Part shown: positions 37,401 through 51,308 of the stretch, piece by piece
Layout: each line of letters begins with the position of its first letter
Position numbering within the stretch: position 1 is the stretch's first letter
Source of the DNA: Pagrus major
Lineage: Eukaryota; Chordata; Actinopteri; Spariformes; Sparidae
Length of the DNA stretch: 64,000 nucleotides
Assembly: GCF_040436345.1 (NCBI RefSeq)
Contig: NC_133215.1
Location: forward strand, 21,335,306-21,399,305
Reading direction: 5' to 3'
Translations under genes and position numbers: made by a program
Notes under the pieces: generated by a model
Seen by the model: the letters and a program-made list of their open reading frames with translations, nothing else
What the model was told of the DNA's origin: nothing
Databases searched by the model: none

Positions 37401-38865
37401 CAAGGGGCAGGAGCGAGTCGAGGTGTTGCAGCCAACCCCTGGCTGGTCAACGAAACGGAGGAGACCAGAGGGCTGAACTTTGGAGAGATCAAACAGCAGC
37501 AACAACGAATCATTGAAGGTAATTACAGATGATTGAATAAATGGTAAATGGACTGCACTTAGATTGAGCTTTTCTACCTTAACTGACAAATCACCTTACA
37601 ATTTGTCTCTCATTCATTTGGGGTTCAGTTTCTTGCTTAAGAACACTTTGACATTTGGACTGAAGGAGCCACTGACCGAACAGTCAACCCTGCAGTTAAA
37701 TGGCAAAATTCTCAAATGGCAGGAATTTTCTTTGCATAATTGAGTAAATATCTTCTTAAATATGCTGTTCATTTTTTTTCATTTTTCTTTTTTCTTCCCT
37801 TATTTGTAATTTCTCATCATTAATAGTATCGCAGTCTTATCATGCACATTATGTAACATCTCTTAATGTGTGCGTAAAAACAATGCACATTTCCTTCTAT
37901 CGGTTAAGTGCACAAAGACAGTTGTGTAACGTACGATTGAAAGATAACAAGAGCATCTATTCAGATTATTAGTATTATTAGTATTGACTATGCTGTTGTA
38001 TGTTAATACATAAAATGTGATTGTTATAAATGACATCTACAAAACATATTGTAAGTCCATGCCTACTTTTTTTTTCCATTTCCTGAATGCCTCTGATATG
38101 ACTCGAACACCCAGACGTTAGTTCACCTGACTCCGTGTGACACTTCATTGCCATGTCTCCATTACGGCTCTGGTTATTGTCATTTTGGGATCAGAAATCC
38201 CTGTAAAGACAGTGAAACCAAACCACATGGAGGTTTCTAGTCCCCTCTGGGATTTCTGGTCGAGTTGGGTAATGGTGAGCGTATGAACCTGCGGTCATAA
38301 AAAATTCCAGTGGTAGAGTGTGTGTCAAACTTGGAAACCTACAGAGGCCAAATCTTTTCTTTTCCTTTTTCTTCTTTTGAGCTTCACAGTTTTTCCTCTC
38401 CACCTTGGCCCTCCACAGTTATAATAACAGGAGTAAGGCTGAGTGGGGTAAAGTACTGAATGACTCACATGTGGCACTGCGAGCTGAGCTGGACCTCAAC
38501 AGCCTGTCATTCCTATTTCCCAAATAGTTGCCTCATTAAATCAGAACTACAGCATACTCTTAACTGCTCTCTTTTTACAATAAGCGTTTTCAACTGGGAT
38601 TGCAGCTTTACTTTTTTGTTCATCATACCCCACTGCTAAATTTGACATAGATTCCTGTGATTTCATGTATTTCACATAGATTTTATTTTCTCTGTATTGT
38701 TGTCCTGCATTGCATAATCTTGGTGCTCTTACTTTTTAGGTCCAACAGTTTTTATTTTCTCTCTCTTCGCAGCCCAGGATGCAGGCTTGGATGCACTCGC
38801 CGCTGTCATCAGCCGACAGAAGATGATGGGCCAGGAGATTGGCAACGAGCTGGATGAGCAGAACG
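31495..38865 (+). CDS. stx8: Syntaxin-8, coding exons 1-6 (3' end outside window)
   Basis: STX8 is a Qc-SNARE of early-to-late endosome fusion. Exons are 31495-31511, 32339-32438, 32756-32850, 33125-33235, 37385-37518 and 38773-38865; the phases join to give 183 codons plus one base. The start MSQDPW matches human MAPDPW in form. The N-terminal helical domain (about 1-110) carries DRRQNLIDDL, a linker contains NPWLVNETEETRGLNFGEI, and the SNARE motif begins at QQQQRIIEAQDAGLDAL. Exon 6 ends in DEQN, whose Gln (about residue 182) aligns with the zero-layer glutamine. The second half of the SNARE motif and the C-terminal membrane anchor must come from exons beyond 64000. Exon 2's donor touches a retroelement tail. 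The gene diverges from the TBC-TLDc gene on the opposite strand. Confidence 0.97.
31512..32338 (+). other. stx8 intron 1
   Basis: Non-coding; holds many GCTAGC / GTTAGC words (31589-31650, 31786, 31930, 32076) next to the promoter. Confidence 0.8.
32441..32650 (-). repeat. Retroelement 3' tail (LINE/SINE-like) inside stx8 intron 2
   Basis: The sequence AATCAGAATCAGAAATTCC, then TTTATTAGTCCCGCAAACGG and CACAGCAGCCAAAGGACAG, is the reverse complement of a teleost retroelement 3' end that finishes in AATAAAGGAAT and TTCTGA repeats. It fills about two thirds of the 317-bp intron, with its 3' end toward exon 2. Confidence 0.7.
33347..33620. repeat. hAT-type MITE
   Basis: Starts GAGCTGCACACAAATTATTG, ends with TAGTTGCTGCCCC, and has inner ATTGATTAGTTG, TTGATAATCGATTAATTGG and AACTAATCAATTAATTGAG. 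This matches a fish MITE whose ends both carry GGGCTGCAA-type and ATTAATCG words in inverted orientation. It is about 270 bp long. Confidence 0.7.
34458..34488. repeat. (CA)n microsatellite
   Basis: An uninterrupted CA run of about 31 bp, preceded by ATGCGCG, in stx8 intron 4. About 135 bp upstream is a short TGTC run. Confidence 0.9.
34901..35376 (+). mobile_element. Non-autonomous Tc1-like transposon copy
   Basis: It begins TACAACCCTGATTTC and ends GTAATAGTGGTTGTA, so the ends are inverted (TACAACC/GGTTGTA), and TA lies outside the left end. Inner text such as AACAAAAGACTGGGAAAGTTG, CATTCCACAGGTAAACAGG and AACAAGGATGGGGTGAGGTT is the 5' leader of a Tc1-like family abundant in fish. The whole transposase frame is missing, leaving 476 bp. 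Confidence 0.8.
37519..38772 (+). other. stx8 intron 5
   Basis: About 1.25 kb of non-coding sequence; no recognised repeat or exon. Confidence 0.8.
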
Positions 38866-40225
38866 GTAAAGTTTAGTTTGTGTCTGTACATATTTGTCAA
38901 AAAAAATTCCAGACAGATTACACACAGCAGTGTGAAAGCAATCAGACATACTTGCACGGCAGTGGAACGAGTTGCCTCATGTCACTTGCCGGACAGTGAT
39001 ACTCCCTCACACCCCCACAACTCTGACATTAACACACACGCCCTCAAACTATCATTGTCAGTGCAGCTGGGTCATGATCACGTCTAACAAGTTGTCCTCT
39101 GTCATGCATCCCACAGAGCAAAGTGACCCCTCTCTCCTTATGCTACTTAAAACTGTTTTGTGTTCTGGAATCAGATCTTCTCAGAGATAATGGTACTTTT
39201 GAGTTATTTTTGGCTAAATGCCTCTCATCAGTGCAGAAATAGCTTCCATCAGAGGTAGACCGTGCCATACAGACTGGAGTGCATTGCCCCAGACTGTTTT
39301 TAAGCTCAGACGGGCGGTACATGAAATGTAAGACTTTAGGACGATCATCTGTCGACCGGTGAACAATTAGATCCTTTAATGCATCGCTCTCAGACGACTG
39401 CAGCAAGTTACTAGGCGAAGGCCTGAGAGTGTCACCTTACAAAGAGGATGTACACCTGTATTTCTATCGTTTTTTTATGTAATCATGAGTGCTCTCTCTG
39501 ATGTTTACACTGACAGTGAGACAAGAACATGCATTAGTCTGTCAGCTTGTCCTCTGACAAAGAGGGGAAAGAAACTTCATAGTTCATTATTTGGAGGTCA
39601 ATTTAAGAGGAGAGTGGACAATTTGGCGAGGCTGAGGCTGTCTTCGTTTTAAAACGAATAACTTTTCCTACGTTTACTACTACTACTCTTTCAAAACCCC
39701 ATAATCTGAGACTTTTAATAAACAGACACCCATGTTCACATCCTGATTGGGTGTTATCAATCACGTGTCTTTTCCAATTCGTAATGACCCTATCATGTGA
39801 CATTTCCCCCAGTAGAAAACAAACAACACTAACCTTGACTACCAGTGACCTCCAATTAATTCAACATTGCGAATTCCAGGTGTTGCTGACCTTGTTGTTT
39901 ATGCTTGCAGCTATTGTACAGTTAAATTCTGCATTTTGTTTTCTTACTTTTTTACCATTGCTGTATGTCCTTGTCTAACTTTCCCCAACCAACCAACCAA
40001 TCAACCAACCACAGACTTGACTATCTGCTTCCATTTACACCTGCACGCACATGCTCAGTGTACATGAATGGTCATGTCATATGTGTAATCAGTTGGAGAC
40101 TTTTAATGAAACGTTGCTAAAATGCTCATCTGGAAGGAGATTGTTTTTTAGAACACCGTTTTAAAATGAAAATATATTAGAGTGGATTTAGGATAGGGGA
40201 CTACTTGTCTCTTTGTTAGAGCATA

Positions 40226-40560
40226 GATACCTGACCTGAACCCGTTGGGACTGGACGGGCTGGGCTGATTTCGGGCAAAATTTATAAATGATGTCAGGTT
40301 TTGGGTCGGGTTGGTCACGTCAGTTGACATAGAACGATGTCTTTTCATGCTCATGGTCACTGTACATGTCCGTAAACAGGGTAAACAGGCAAGATGTAAC
40401 CATGGTTACAACTGCTGACAGGGTAACACAAACTCACAAACTGTGCTTCAGCTTACACTAACTGCATCAGGCTTGGGTCCATCTCGTTTCTTAAAAACAG
40501 AACGCCTGCCCAGTTCGGGTCGGGCTCGGTTATTACTCCCTCGAACTTGGTCCGGTTGTC
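40226..40560. repeat. Interspersed repeat rich in GGGTCGGG / CCTGACC words
   Basis: ACCTGAACCCGTTGGGAC at the left and CAGTTCGGGTCGGGCTCGG at the right are typical of a fish MITE family built from CCCGACCCGAACCC-like words. The centre is unrelated sequence. Confidence 0.5.
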
Positions 40561-43500
40561 AGAAAAATGCGACACAAGCCGCTCTCAAGTCTTTGCAACA
40601 GACACTGTAGTAGGAGTGGGTGGACTCTAGACCTGATGTTTCTGTCTCCTTGGCTAGCCAACTTAGACTTACAATAAACAGTCTCAGAGCTTGATTAATT
40701 AGTGGGATAGTTAATACCGCTACTCTGGGTTGTACAGTTAGAATGAAACAAGTAATGAATCCTAAATCCCAACAGAGGGATTGTTAGACTCCATAAAACA
40801 AATATTAAGTGTCGAACACACATTAAAATGAACGGACTAGATTGTTGTTAATTGTTGTGGTGAACTCAGCCGAGATTCCTAACAAGCTGTTTATCTGGAG
40901 ATGTCTCACACACCTACAGCACAGGCAGTTATTGTCTGTTTTGACCCTGATGACCAGCCTCCAGTTGGGAAAAGAAAGGCGTTGTACTATCCTGTAATAT
41001 CCTGTCTGAGCAGTCGTACCCAAACAAGTCCAGAGGTTGTATAACCGAGTGATCTCGGCATGGAAACAAACGACCTTCCCTTCTGCTGGGAAGTAATGGC
41101 AGATGTTTAGTTGACACCGATGGGAGAGGGAACGGGAAAGAAAGGAAAGCTGATTGTTTTAGCCCGCTCTCCTGTTACCGTATTGAACTAGAAATGGATC
41201 ATTGCTCTAATGCTCCGACTGGCGTGTTTTTCTTCTTGTTTTTTCAGCCTTTTGTCATTGTTTCCAATAGTATGAACCTGAATGGGTGATGGGAGAGCTG
41301 TAACTGAGAATTACACCAGTTCCACTCCAAATGAGGGAGAAGGCAAATGATTTTGGCCCTGGAAACGATGGCTTGTCACTGCTGTGTTTTGACCCCACAT
41401 GACTCTTAAATATACATTTGATGGGAACCAAAGTCTTTATTTCTGTAATGGCCAAAAATATCTATGCCACCTGTGGGAATTGTAATCGGCTCCATGTGTT
41501 GATCTGAATCCAAATGTTACATATTTGTAGAAGCCTGCACACATTTCCCCAGGTTTAAGGTAAGCATGTCTTAGTATTATGATATAATAATCCTGAGGTA
41601 TAAACATGACCTATTGTTTATTACAAAATACATTAATGGTGCATGCAGTGTAACTGGTCCCTGTGCTCATGCAGATGGTTGATCCTCCTCAAGGACCAGT
41701 CCAAGCTTTTCACAGTCTCTCCTGGATCTCTGTCTCCACGATTTACAGCCAAGCTTCAGGTCCATAAGGCCTGCTGACACCAGGCAATGATTCACAGGGC
41801 CTACAGGGCTCTGGCTTTCCACAGATTTTCTTTACCTACCTGTGTTTCTTTCCTTTATGGGACCTTTTGCTGCCCCTCCATCTTTCATCTCACTCCCTGC
41901 TCTCCTTTGCCTGTTTTCAACAGTCCTGTATTTTATAACCTTCTTCACATTTCTTCCATTTCTCTGTGTCTCTTCTGTATTGTCTTATACTGAGTTATTG
42001 GAGACATATTTGTTCCTTAGTGTTTGACAGGTTGGAGAATAAAGATATATCATACATGTAGCTGTAGATTACTGTACGACTCCTCTAAACAGATGTAACA
42101 TCCCCGACAGTCATGTTTTCAGAGTCTGTTGGACAAGCAAACCAGCAGGTTGCTCCCTTTCTTCTTTGTCAATGTTTAACTCTTCTTGGTGTCTGTAGAA
42201 CAGTATGATTATCCGCCAGTTTGATTTTGCTTTCAGCCCTCTGTTTTTTGTTTCACATCTGCACTTTTAGTTATGTTTTACCTGCTTTTGAACAATGTCA
42301 CTGTCAAATATGCCGATGGTAAATATTATTTCTGGAGTCGCTATGGCAATCTACGTGGCTAATTAGAAAATGGCTTTCCCCATTACTACATGGTGCACAA
42401 ACTTACAGTGTCGTACTGTTGCTATGGTAGTTGGATTTAATACAAAATAAAAATTTGTGTGATATAATTCAAAAATACGTATGAAGAGATTTATGTGCAT
42501 TTTCTGTTATATGCCCTCAGCCTATGCCAACCTAAAGACCCAGCCTCACTGCAGCTCTCTTTGGTGGTTAATCCAGTATTCGAGGAACGTAGTTTGTCTC
42601 CTTTAGTGTTATATCCTTGTTATCATAGCAATAACTCTGCACGGATTCAAACTACATTTAAAGTGTGGTCTGTCCTAGTACTGTTTTTCTTTCTATGAGA
42701 CATTGAGTCTCAATGAGTCAATGTTTTCTGCATTCAACAAATAAAAATTGCTGGAATGTTTTCCTTCTACACTCTCACTTAAATTACTTGGATTATTGCA
42801 TGAGACAGTTTTGTAGGTGCTGCATTTCTTACTTGTATTAAATGTCAAAATCGACAATATAAAAAGTAAGGCGATAGTTTAATGTTGTCAGAGAGGCAAG
42901 GAAAAGCGGGTTTAAGTTATAAAGCAGGGGAATGGCAAAGCTCCTTGTTGATCTTGACAGTTGGCGTGTAACCTTGGCGTCCGACTGTCTTTCTGTCTTG
43001 TGGGGTTCCTTTTACCCCTGATCACTGTACTGTAGCACTGTTTTGCTATAAATAGATTAAGCTCTTTGTAGTTTGGCTGCTCCAGTCTAGCTCATGACAC
43101 AAGTGCAGTGGAGGTTGCAGTCATTTCCTTTTCGGGAAACAAATCCGGCTGAGGTCAGCAAGGAAGATGACCCTTTTTTAGAGGTTTGGAGATGAACCCA
43201 AAGCCCTCAGTTAGTCCTCTCTCAGTCTTAACTGGATCAAAATGGACTGAAAGCTAAAAATGAGTGTGCAGACGGTTTACCTCAATTTCAACCTCTGTTT
43301 TATGGCTCATAACGTTAATCCATTGCTTACTGAAGATTTTCCCTTCTGACTTGCCAGTCATAACAAAAAGAGAAATTCAATCATTATTGTTAGTGGGTTA
43401 AAATTAGTTAAATGATGTGCTGTCATCAACTTTTTTTTCCCTTTATTTCTAACATGTTACTAAAGATTAGTTTATTTTCGTTTCCACATTAAATGTTGCA

Positions 43501-46500
43501 GAAAATAGTCCGGCACATACCAGCCGAAATGGCTTGCATCAGCAGTAGACTCCCTTCCCACCAAGAAAGATCAACATTAATTTCCCCTTTATTAGTGTTG
43601 ATATTTCTCAGATTGTGGCCTGGAACAATGACATCATTCCTTGTCAATGTCTAGTACTTGTGAGTGACAGACAGTGGCTTGCTTGTTAAAATAGCTCTGT
43701 TTTAAAAGGGGACAGCAAGAGTTTGAGGCTGTCTCATTTGTCAGGGTTTTATGGGCGTCTGAATGAATTGGATTTGACTGGTGTATTGGTGTTGTGATAC
43801 TGCATCTCTGACAAATGCCAAAGTTTGTAAAAGGATCCTTTCTGCAGTTGCAGTGATTGAAAACCCTGTGATGTAGACAGATAGGGACACAATAAAACAA
43901 AAAAAGGGTATTTTCAGGTGTATCTCTTTGCTTATGGCCTCTACAATATCAGGCATTATGCAGTGAGGATGGACCAATCAAAGAATGATGAGTTTATCTA
44001 TATTCAAGCTAAACTCAATCTGTTCCTCGGATTCAATTGATTTTCGCCACTGTATTTGTTCGGTATTTGTCTCCACCTCCAGACCTCATTTTGATTAGAC
44101 CTCTGACAGCTCTCGCAGATGTGTTCCCACATTAACTATCACACCCATGGCTTCTCCATGTCCTGTCCCTTTTTTCCCCTCTCTTCGATAATAAGTCTTT
44201 GGGCTGCTTGGTATTACTTTGGCAACTCATATCTTTACTGAGAACACGGCAATAACCACAATGTGTATAGTATATCTGGGACTGGGAAAGAAACAGATCC
44301 TCATTTTGATTGAGACCTTCTGGAACAAATTTTAGATAGAGGCAAGAAATACTTCCTTTTAGGCTCTGTGACAGGTCTGACCACATGTGCATTCTCATTT
44401 TGTCTGAAAACCCAGAGATAAGAAAAAAAGGATGTATTTTTTTGCCCTAGCAGCTTGGTCCAGGCTGAATCTTGTGTTGTCTGGTTACAAGCCTTTGCTT
44501 ATTGCTTGCCATTCACTTACCTCTCACTATTATCCAGAGTCATTTAGCACCGAGTGAACTTAAATAGGTGGACAAAAACACTGAAAATATGATCAATATA
44601 TAAACGAGTATAACAGCGCTGCTGACTTCTTGAACCTTAAACCCTTATTCACACTAAATGCTTTTGCTTTTAAGGAAGACAAGGTAGATGTTGATTCCAG
44701 ACGTTCTCATTGTTTTACCAGTCTTTGTGTAATGCCTTGGGGTAACCCAACATAAACAAGGGAAACTATTGGCTGTTTCCTTGTAATGAATTTAAAAGGC
44801 TTGCTACTGCCAATGGGAGCCTCTGTTGCAACAAATTAAACACAGAGCAATAGCTATTACATCAGTAAGCCAAATTCCTCTTGCTACTTTTGTAATTGTA
44901 ATGAAGTACTTCCCCCTTTTTTGGACATCATGTGTCATTTGTGGACCCCCTTTATTGGAACACATGGCTGACTCAGTTAGTGACCTTTTGGTAATTGGAG
45001 TGTTTTTAAATCACTTTGTCAACCAGCCTGATTATTCTTAAAGTATAAGTGTGTTACTTTCCAAGTGTCCTCTCTGTTAGTCGGCCAGCCGCTAAAGAAA
45101 CAGAATTGGCTTTGCTCCTATGATGGACTTCTGGCTAATAATTAGATCACTGATTTGATTTTGCGTCAGCAGAGGGCCCAAGTTGGACGACACTAATGAC
45201 TTCCAAATAAACAGTAGAGTGAGAGGAGACAGGCACTTAACTGCTGCAGCACAGTGACATCAGCAGCCGCCCCAGAGAACTCAGGCCTCTGCTTGCTTCT
45301 GCTTTAAGAAACCACTCGGTGAGCAAATAAACCATACTAATGATGGCACTCGGCAGAAATTCAGCATTGTAAGAGTTGTAGATTGATTTATTGTTTGCTT
45401 GATTCGCTCCACTTGAAAGTGAGGCTGGTAGTAGTGAGTAGTGTTTTCCAGATGGCATGGAAATGCAGGGAGTCGTCATGTGATGTTCAAAAGAGTGTTG
45501 TCACCAGAGGAATGTCAAGCTTCCAATGAGCCGCATCATTTTGTTTGACCACTGGATCGGCTGGCTGGTGTTTGACTTTGTGAATTATTGAGAACTATAG
45601 ATGATGGCGGGACAACCCACCCACACTGTAATATCCTTTTGTCTCATTTTTCATAAGAAAGTGCCAACTTTAAGCTGCTCTCGAAATTATTTTGTCTAAC
45701 CAAGAATTAAAAAAACAAAGTATCCAAAACACATGCTATAAAAAGGACACAAAACATCTTCCAATTACTGTGATAGTAAAAAATATAGTCTTATCTCAGA
45801 GCCCATATTTCACCACTTTCTGGGATTAATTAACAGATAATTATATCATAAAACCATCTGTTTTGATCTCATTGATTTTCTGAGCAGGTAATTGGGAACA
45901 GTAGATTACGTTTCCAATTTGTGACTCATACAGAAATTGTATTTTTTAATGGCTTTTTTTCTTTTTAACCTTGAATCCATTTTCCCATTTCCTATTTTAT
46001 GTTTCTAAGTGACATATTAAATTGGCCCAGTATTGAGTGAGGCCACTGTAGCCAGCAGCTACAACAGGCCAACAGGCTGCAGTGAAATCCCCATACGCAA
46101 TTCCAGATTGTCAAAGTGTTTGTTTTTGCTGTTGACACTTGAACACAAAACATAGGAAAAAAGGTTCCAGGATGAAAAAGTTACCCCTTAAAGACTTTTT
46201 GGATGTCGCCAGATAGTAATATCAAGTAATGCATAAAGTATAGTTTTAATTACACATATTTATATTCAATCAACACGCACTCTTCACACTTGTTGAAGAT
46301 TATAGTGGTTTGTGGCAGTGTGATGGAATGTCAGAAGATGGCCAAATGAAGATGTTACCGCAAGTCACCAGGCCAAACTCCTCCTGTGACGCATCCTAAC
46401 CAGGGTACAATCAATCATGAGTCCTTGTGTCCTTATTTCTCTATCTATCCATCTCGGCATCCATCTCTGTCTTTGGCCTGTTGGTGTCACACTGATAGAG

Positions 46501-49500
46501 TTGGGGAGAAGAGGGGGCTAACAATGACATGAGGGACTTGGGTCACATCAGCCACTGCCAAGCAGCAAGGAAATTAACATTTTGGGACGCTCAGGAAAAC
46601 ATCTCAAGACATTTCATCAATCACGCCTTCTTTTGTTTTCTCAGTGGATTGGTGCCCCCTTTTATCACTCTGAAAGTGTCTGTTTAGACTTTGGTTTTCT
46701 TCACTGTCTTGAAATGCAACCTGTTTTTATGCCCCTGATTGGTCTTATGTGTCTTCTCTTGAGAGTTTCAGATGGATGTCAGAAAAGTGCACAGAACTGA
46801 TTCTGGCTTGTGTCAAATTTCTTCATGGTCTTTGGGATGGATTGAACAAAATATCCGTACATAAAAGGTTGCCTGAATGTTTCCTTATGTTTTTTCTCTG
46901 AATGAATGGCTCGGTGCCAATAGCTTATTTTTCATCACACACTCAATTTTTATTTAGAAGAGATGTTATTCAGTATAGTCATACCTAGTAATGGTTATTA
47001 AGGTGACCCCATATACAGTTTAAAGCATTAGGACTTATTTATATGTGGTAAAGTTGTTGCTTGTGTAAAGCATTTCAGAGCCAAATGAATTTCTAGACGA
47101 TACCGCTGATGTTGTCTCTTTGCTTGACCTTGCAATCATTGATGGAAATAAAAAGGATTGAAAACTTCCAGTTTTGTGCCCAGATGTCATACCACTGTTA
47201 GGAGCTTTCAGGTATTGATTAAGCTACCAAAATGAATGATTCTTCCAGCGTTTATCAAAACAGGAAATACTTTTTAGTATGTTTTGTGCATCTCTTCTGT
47301 GCTACTTTTTGGCACCAATAATCTGACAGCAGCTTGACAAGAATGTGATCACACATTTAGATCTGATTTCTTTTTTTGAGGCCTGGTTATTTGTTGCCGA
47401 GTAGATGGCAGATTAAAGCATGTTGAAAGGTTATCTTATGTTAAATTTATGATGAAAATATGCAGAAGGTATAGAGAACATTGGATTGGTCTGTGTTATC
47501 GCATTTGTAGACAATGCGCTAATGATAATCACAATTTCATAGACCACAGTGACTCATTTCTGGATCTTTCTCTGAGCTGTTGTGTAAGGGATATTATAGC
47601 ACATTAAGACCTATTCACCCCACAGCTCTGTGGATCAAATGATCCTGATTCAGCATGTTTGTAGGAGCTGATGTTTCTTTTGGGTGTTTTTACCTTGAAA
47701 TGGCTATGGAAAAATGTCCCATTTGCATCTGTTCAACTCAAGTATTGCCTGCTTAGCATAACACTGGTGCCATCACACTTCTCTAAGAAACAATTAGAAG
47801 GCAGTTGATTTTGCAGAAATTTTTTTTCAGCACATAAATTGGATAAATGACAGCAGACAGGTTTGTTCTGAGTAATTTTCAAAGTGCTTTTGGCATCTTA
47901 TTTTCAAGGCACAGGGTAGTTTGATAGTTTGATTTTTATGGAGATGCGAAGAGTTCCCGACTTCATGAGCAAGCAAATAAAATCACGAGACACAGCATTC
48001 TTATAACTACAGTTCTTAAGATAAAAGATAAAATAATCCCTCCATAACATTTATACAAGCTCATGACAGTTTATAATCAATCTTTTGACAGAAACTGTGA
48101 TGGAAATTGGACCATGGAACTGCTCAAACTGGATGACAGCCGACTGAAAGAAAGCGAAAGTGGTGCTATCAGTGTGTACTGTGTATAAAACAAAATGGCT
48201 AGAGTAGAGAGCCCTAAGAGGATCCCACCCACTAGATGCTGCACTCAATCCACTACCTTCAAATGCTGATAGACAACAAAGTCTTAAGTGTTCAAAGTCT
48301 TTCCTTTGCTAAAGAAGCCCTTCTTAATTCCATTGAAAATAATTCCTTATGGATTGTAAAGTATCTGATACAACTGTAAATGAAAAGAAGAAATATGTTT
48401 TGAATCTAGAAACAACCCGACTTTACTAATGGCAGGTGAGACGGCTCAGTTGCCGGGTGCTTTTGTCTTAGTTCATGGGATTTTGACGATGTCTGCATTT
48501 TGAAATGTTTAAGTATGTTGCTAGCTCTCGTTACTTCCAACCCACTTTATAGTTATCAATGGTATCAATGGAGCTGAAAGATTTGTAAGACCACCTTTTA
48601 AACACTAAAGTTCTCTGTTTGTCTTACCTTCACACACCTCTGGCCTTCTGTATATAATGCAGACAGACACTGAGAGAAGCCCAATATACAGAATGATGCA
48701 GGAGTGAGGTGCGGTCAGTCCTGCTCAGCTCATCTGCAGACCCGGATCACATCCAGATGTCCGCCAACAGGCCTGTGTAGAGACTGGGCGAGGTTGTTTC
48801 CCTTCCACTCCCTACTCCATCCATCCTCCACAACACGCACAGCCACCAAGCTGGCAGTCGCAAGCTTTTTCACAAACTATCAATTGTGCATTATTCCAGA
48901 AAACGCATACGCTAATAAGGAAAGAAAAAAACATCTAGGGAGGTATGATTTCACTGGTTCTTTCCCAACACCGTCTTTAAAGCAGAGGATGACACAACAC
49001 TTGGAAACAAACACCTCTTGAGCTGTGTGTGTTCTTGAAAGGGTTTGGTCTTATTACCATGTCTTTGAGTAATCCGTCTTTTTAATACTGTCTTAGTGGA
49101 CATTAGAGGAGGTTTAGCCAGCATTATGTGTTTTTACCATGATGCTAATACCGAGATCTACAGTCTGTACAATCTATTATCGTCTATTACATTAATCTTA
49201 GCTTTTGGATTGGGTCATGATGAATTATTTCAGTCAAGGTTTCAAAAAAACTTAATTGACCATTTGACTTACTATTACTTCTACTTATTATTCTACAGTT
49301 CATTCAGCTGTGGCTTTTTCATATTTTAGTTTTTTGAGTTATTGCAGGGTGCCTGGTGCCATGGTGGGTGTATGACATGCTACTGTAGCCAGACACTTAA
49401 CTCACTCGATCAGGGATGCTGAGTAAGGGTGCCGCAGCCCTGTTATTGTCAGCCTTTCTGTATTGAACAAATTGAAGGAGACTTTTCCTTGCCAATACAC

Positions 49501-49688
49501 GGGTTTTACTTAACTTTTTACTTAATGTTACAGCAGCTACTCCTTCTGTCTTACATCATCATTATATACCATACCACTTAGGTTTGGCAAAGTGCAGGAA
49601 ATGTATAATATAGCTATATTAATCATATCTTTATTTGAAATGGAAACAGATGCTTTATTGTTAATATTATTGCCATATTACATTAAGT

Positions 49689-49717
49689 GTTAGGGTTAGA
49701 GTTAGCCTAACCCTAAC
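49689..49717. repeat. Inverted telomere-like repeat
   Basis: GTTAGGGTTAG (49689-49699) and CTAACCCTAAC (49707-49717) are perfect 11-bp inverted arms around 7 nt. Each contains vertebrate telomere units (TTAGGG) facing each other. Too short to be a functional telomere. Confidence 0.75.
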
Positions 49718-51266
49718 CATTTTTTTAAGGTAATTTACTTACTTTAACCATAGATCAAAGGAAGCCAGTAAGTCAGATACGGCAGACCATCAAGACCCTA
49801 ACAAAGAGATATTTGGCAAAAATTCATTAATGTGCTCCGTTCTGGTAATTTGTAACCCCACTTTGTTTGAGCTAACCGTACTTTATTAGTTTTGCTTGAG
49901 AAGGTAGTTTCTGAAGGAATTGCACTGTGACTGCTGGATGTTGAACAGCAGATGCTGAACTGCATTGCTGGTTTTAATGTATTTGAAGTATGAATAGCTG
50001 TAAAGTGGGCTGATTTTGAAGGATGCAAAATATATCGTAGGCTGGGAGCTCAACTACATAGCCTACTTAAGTTTGTATGAAGAAGCAGCTGAAGCAGTAG
50101 TGGCTGGGAGCTAAACTGCATTGCTCGCTTGAATTCACAACCAGAAACAGCGTAGTGCAAACACAGCCTTTTACTATTTGCCCAGAATCCCCTCTCAATA
50201 TAACACTTCCAAGCTAGAGTTGCATTATTGCTGCATCGTTACTAGTATCCTCTTCTGAATCACTTGTTAAAGAGATATAAAGACTTCACCATTGGCCAGC
50301 AGTGTATAACACTGACTGTGTGGAAATACATCAATCATATGAAGAAAATGACACATACAGACATGTCACAGTCCACTAGTCAGCACCACCTCACAGGATT
50401 ACCTGCTCAAAATGAGGATGTTATGATTTGACTGAATTTTGTTTGCACAGCCAAGCCTCTGCCATGTTGTTTTTTTAGGTTGAGCGATTGCCTAGTTCAT
50501 GTGGTATGTGTACAATTTAACGGCAAGCCGATGTTGATACTGTGCTGTAATTTCTCCCTAGAGAGCTCTTGCGGGTAGATTGTCCAAGGAAGCACATTAG
50601 CCGTATGTGTTGGTGGTACTGGTGGTTGGGAATCTCTGCAATTTCAGCTGCCAGTTCCTTTGGCTCTGGGCAAAGGATTCCCTGCCATTTAATGGTACCT
50701 TAGACTGACTCAAGCTTGGCCCGGCAGGTTCCTTTTGGCTAACGCAAGTGACAGCGGGAACAAATCTCCTCCTCTGTTTATTTAATTGCTAACCGCTCCG
50801 GTTTGGAGGCCACGTTCAAAGGGCCGATGTGCAGAGAGCTGCCTCGCGTTCCCCTCAGCCTCAGGGTAGTATGGGTCATCCCACATAATGAGTGGAAGGA
50901 CTTACTTTACTAAGTCTGCCTCAACTAAAAGCCAGCACGTGGTTCCCATTTAAGCACAGGGGGAAGATTGCACCTTCATCTGCTGTGCATTTTTATGTGT
51001 TTATGTGTGTGTGCAAGTGCACATATATACATCTGTTATTTAGCAGCCTGCACCCGGTGTGTGTGTGCGTATGCTTGAGAGTGTAAGTGCCTTGTCTGAG
51101 TGTGAGATCATTGTGTTTGTACTGAAAGTCTACACCACATGTCGAGCACATGTTGTCAGGTTGAAACTGGCACACAAGCCATATTTATATCTGCATGAGG
51201 AGCTCAGAGGCCACTGGCCAGCCTGAGATGGGATGGAGTTTGAGGAGGTAGACGTCAGTGCTCGAC

Positions 51267-51268
<2 letters not shown>

Positions 51269-51306
<38 letters not shown>
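51269..51306. repeat. (CA)n microsatellite
   Basis: An uninterrupted CA run of about 38 bp in stx8 intron 6. Confidence 0.92.

Positions 51307-51308
<2 letters not shown>

Noticed and set aside
37272-37532. 86-codon ORF around stx8 exon 5
   Set aside because: Only 37385-37518 is exon; both ends cross clear splice sites.
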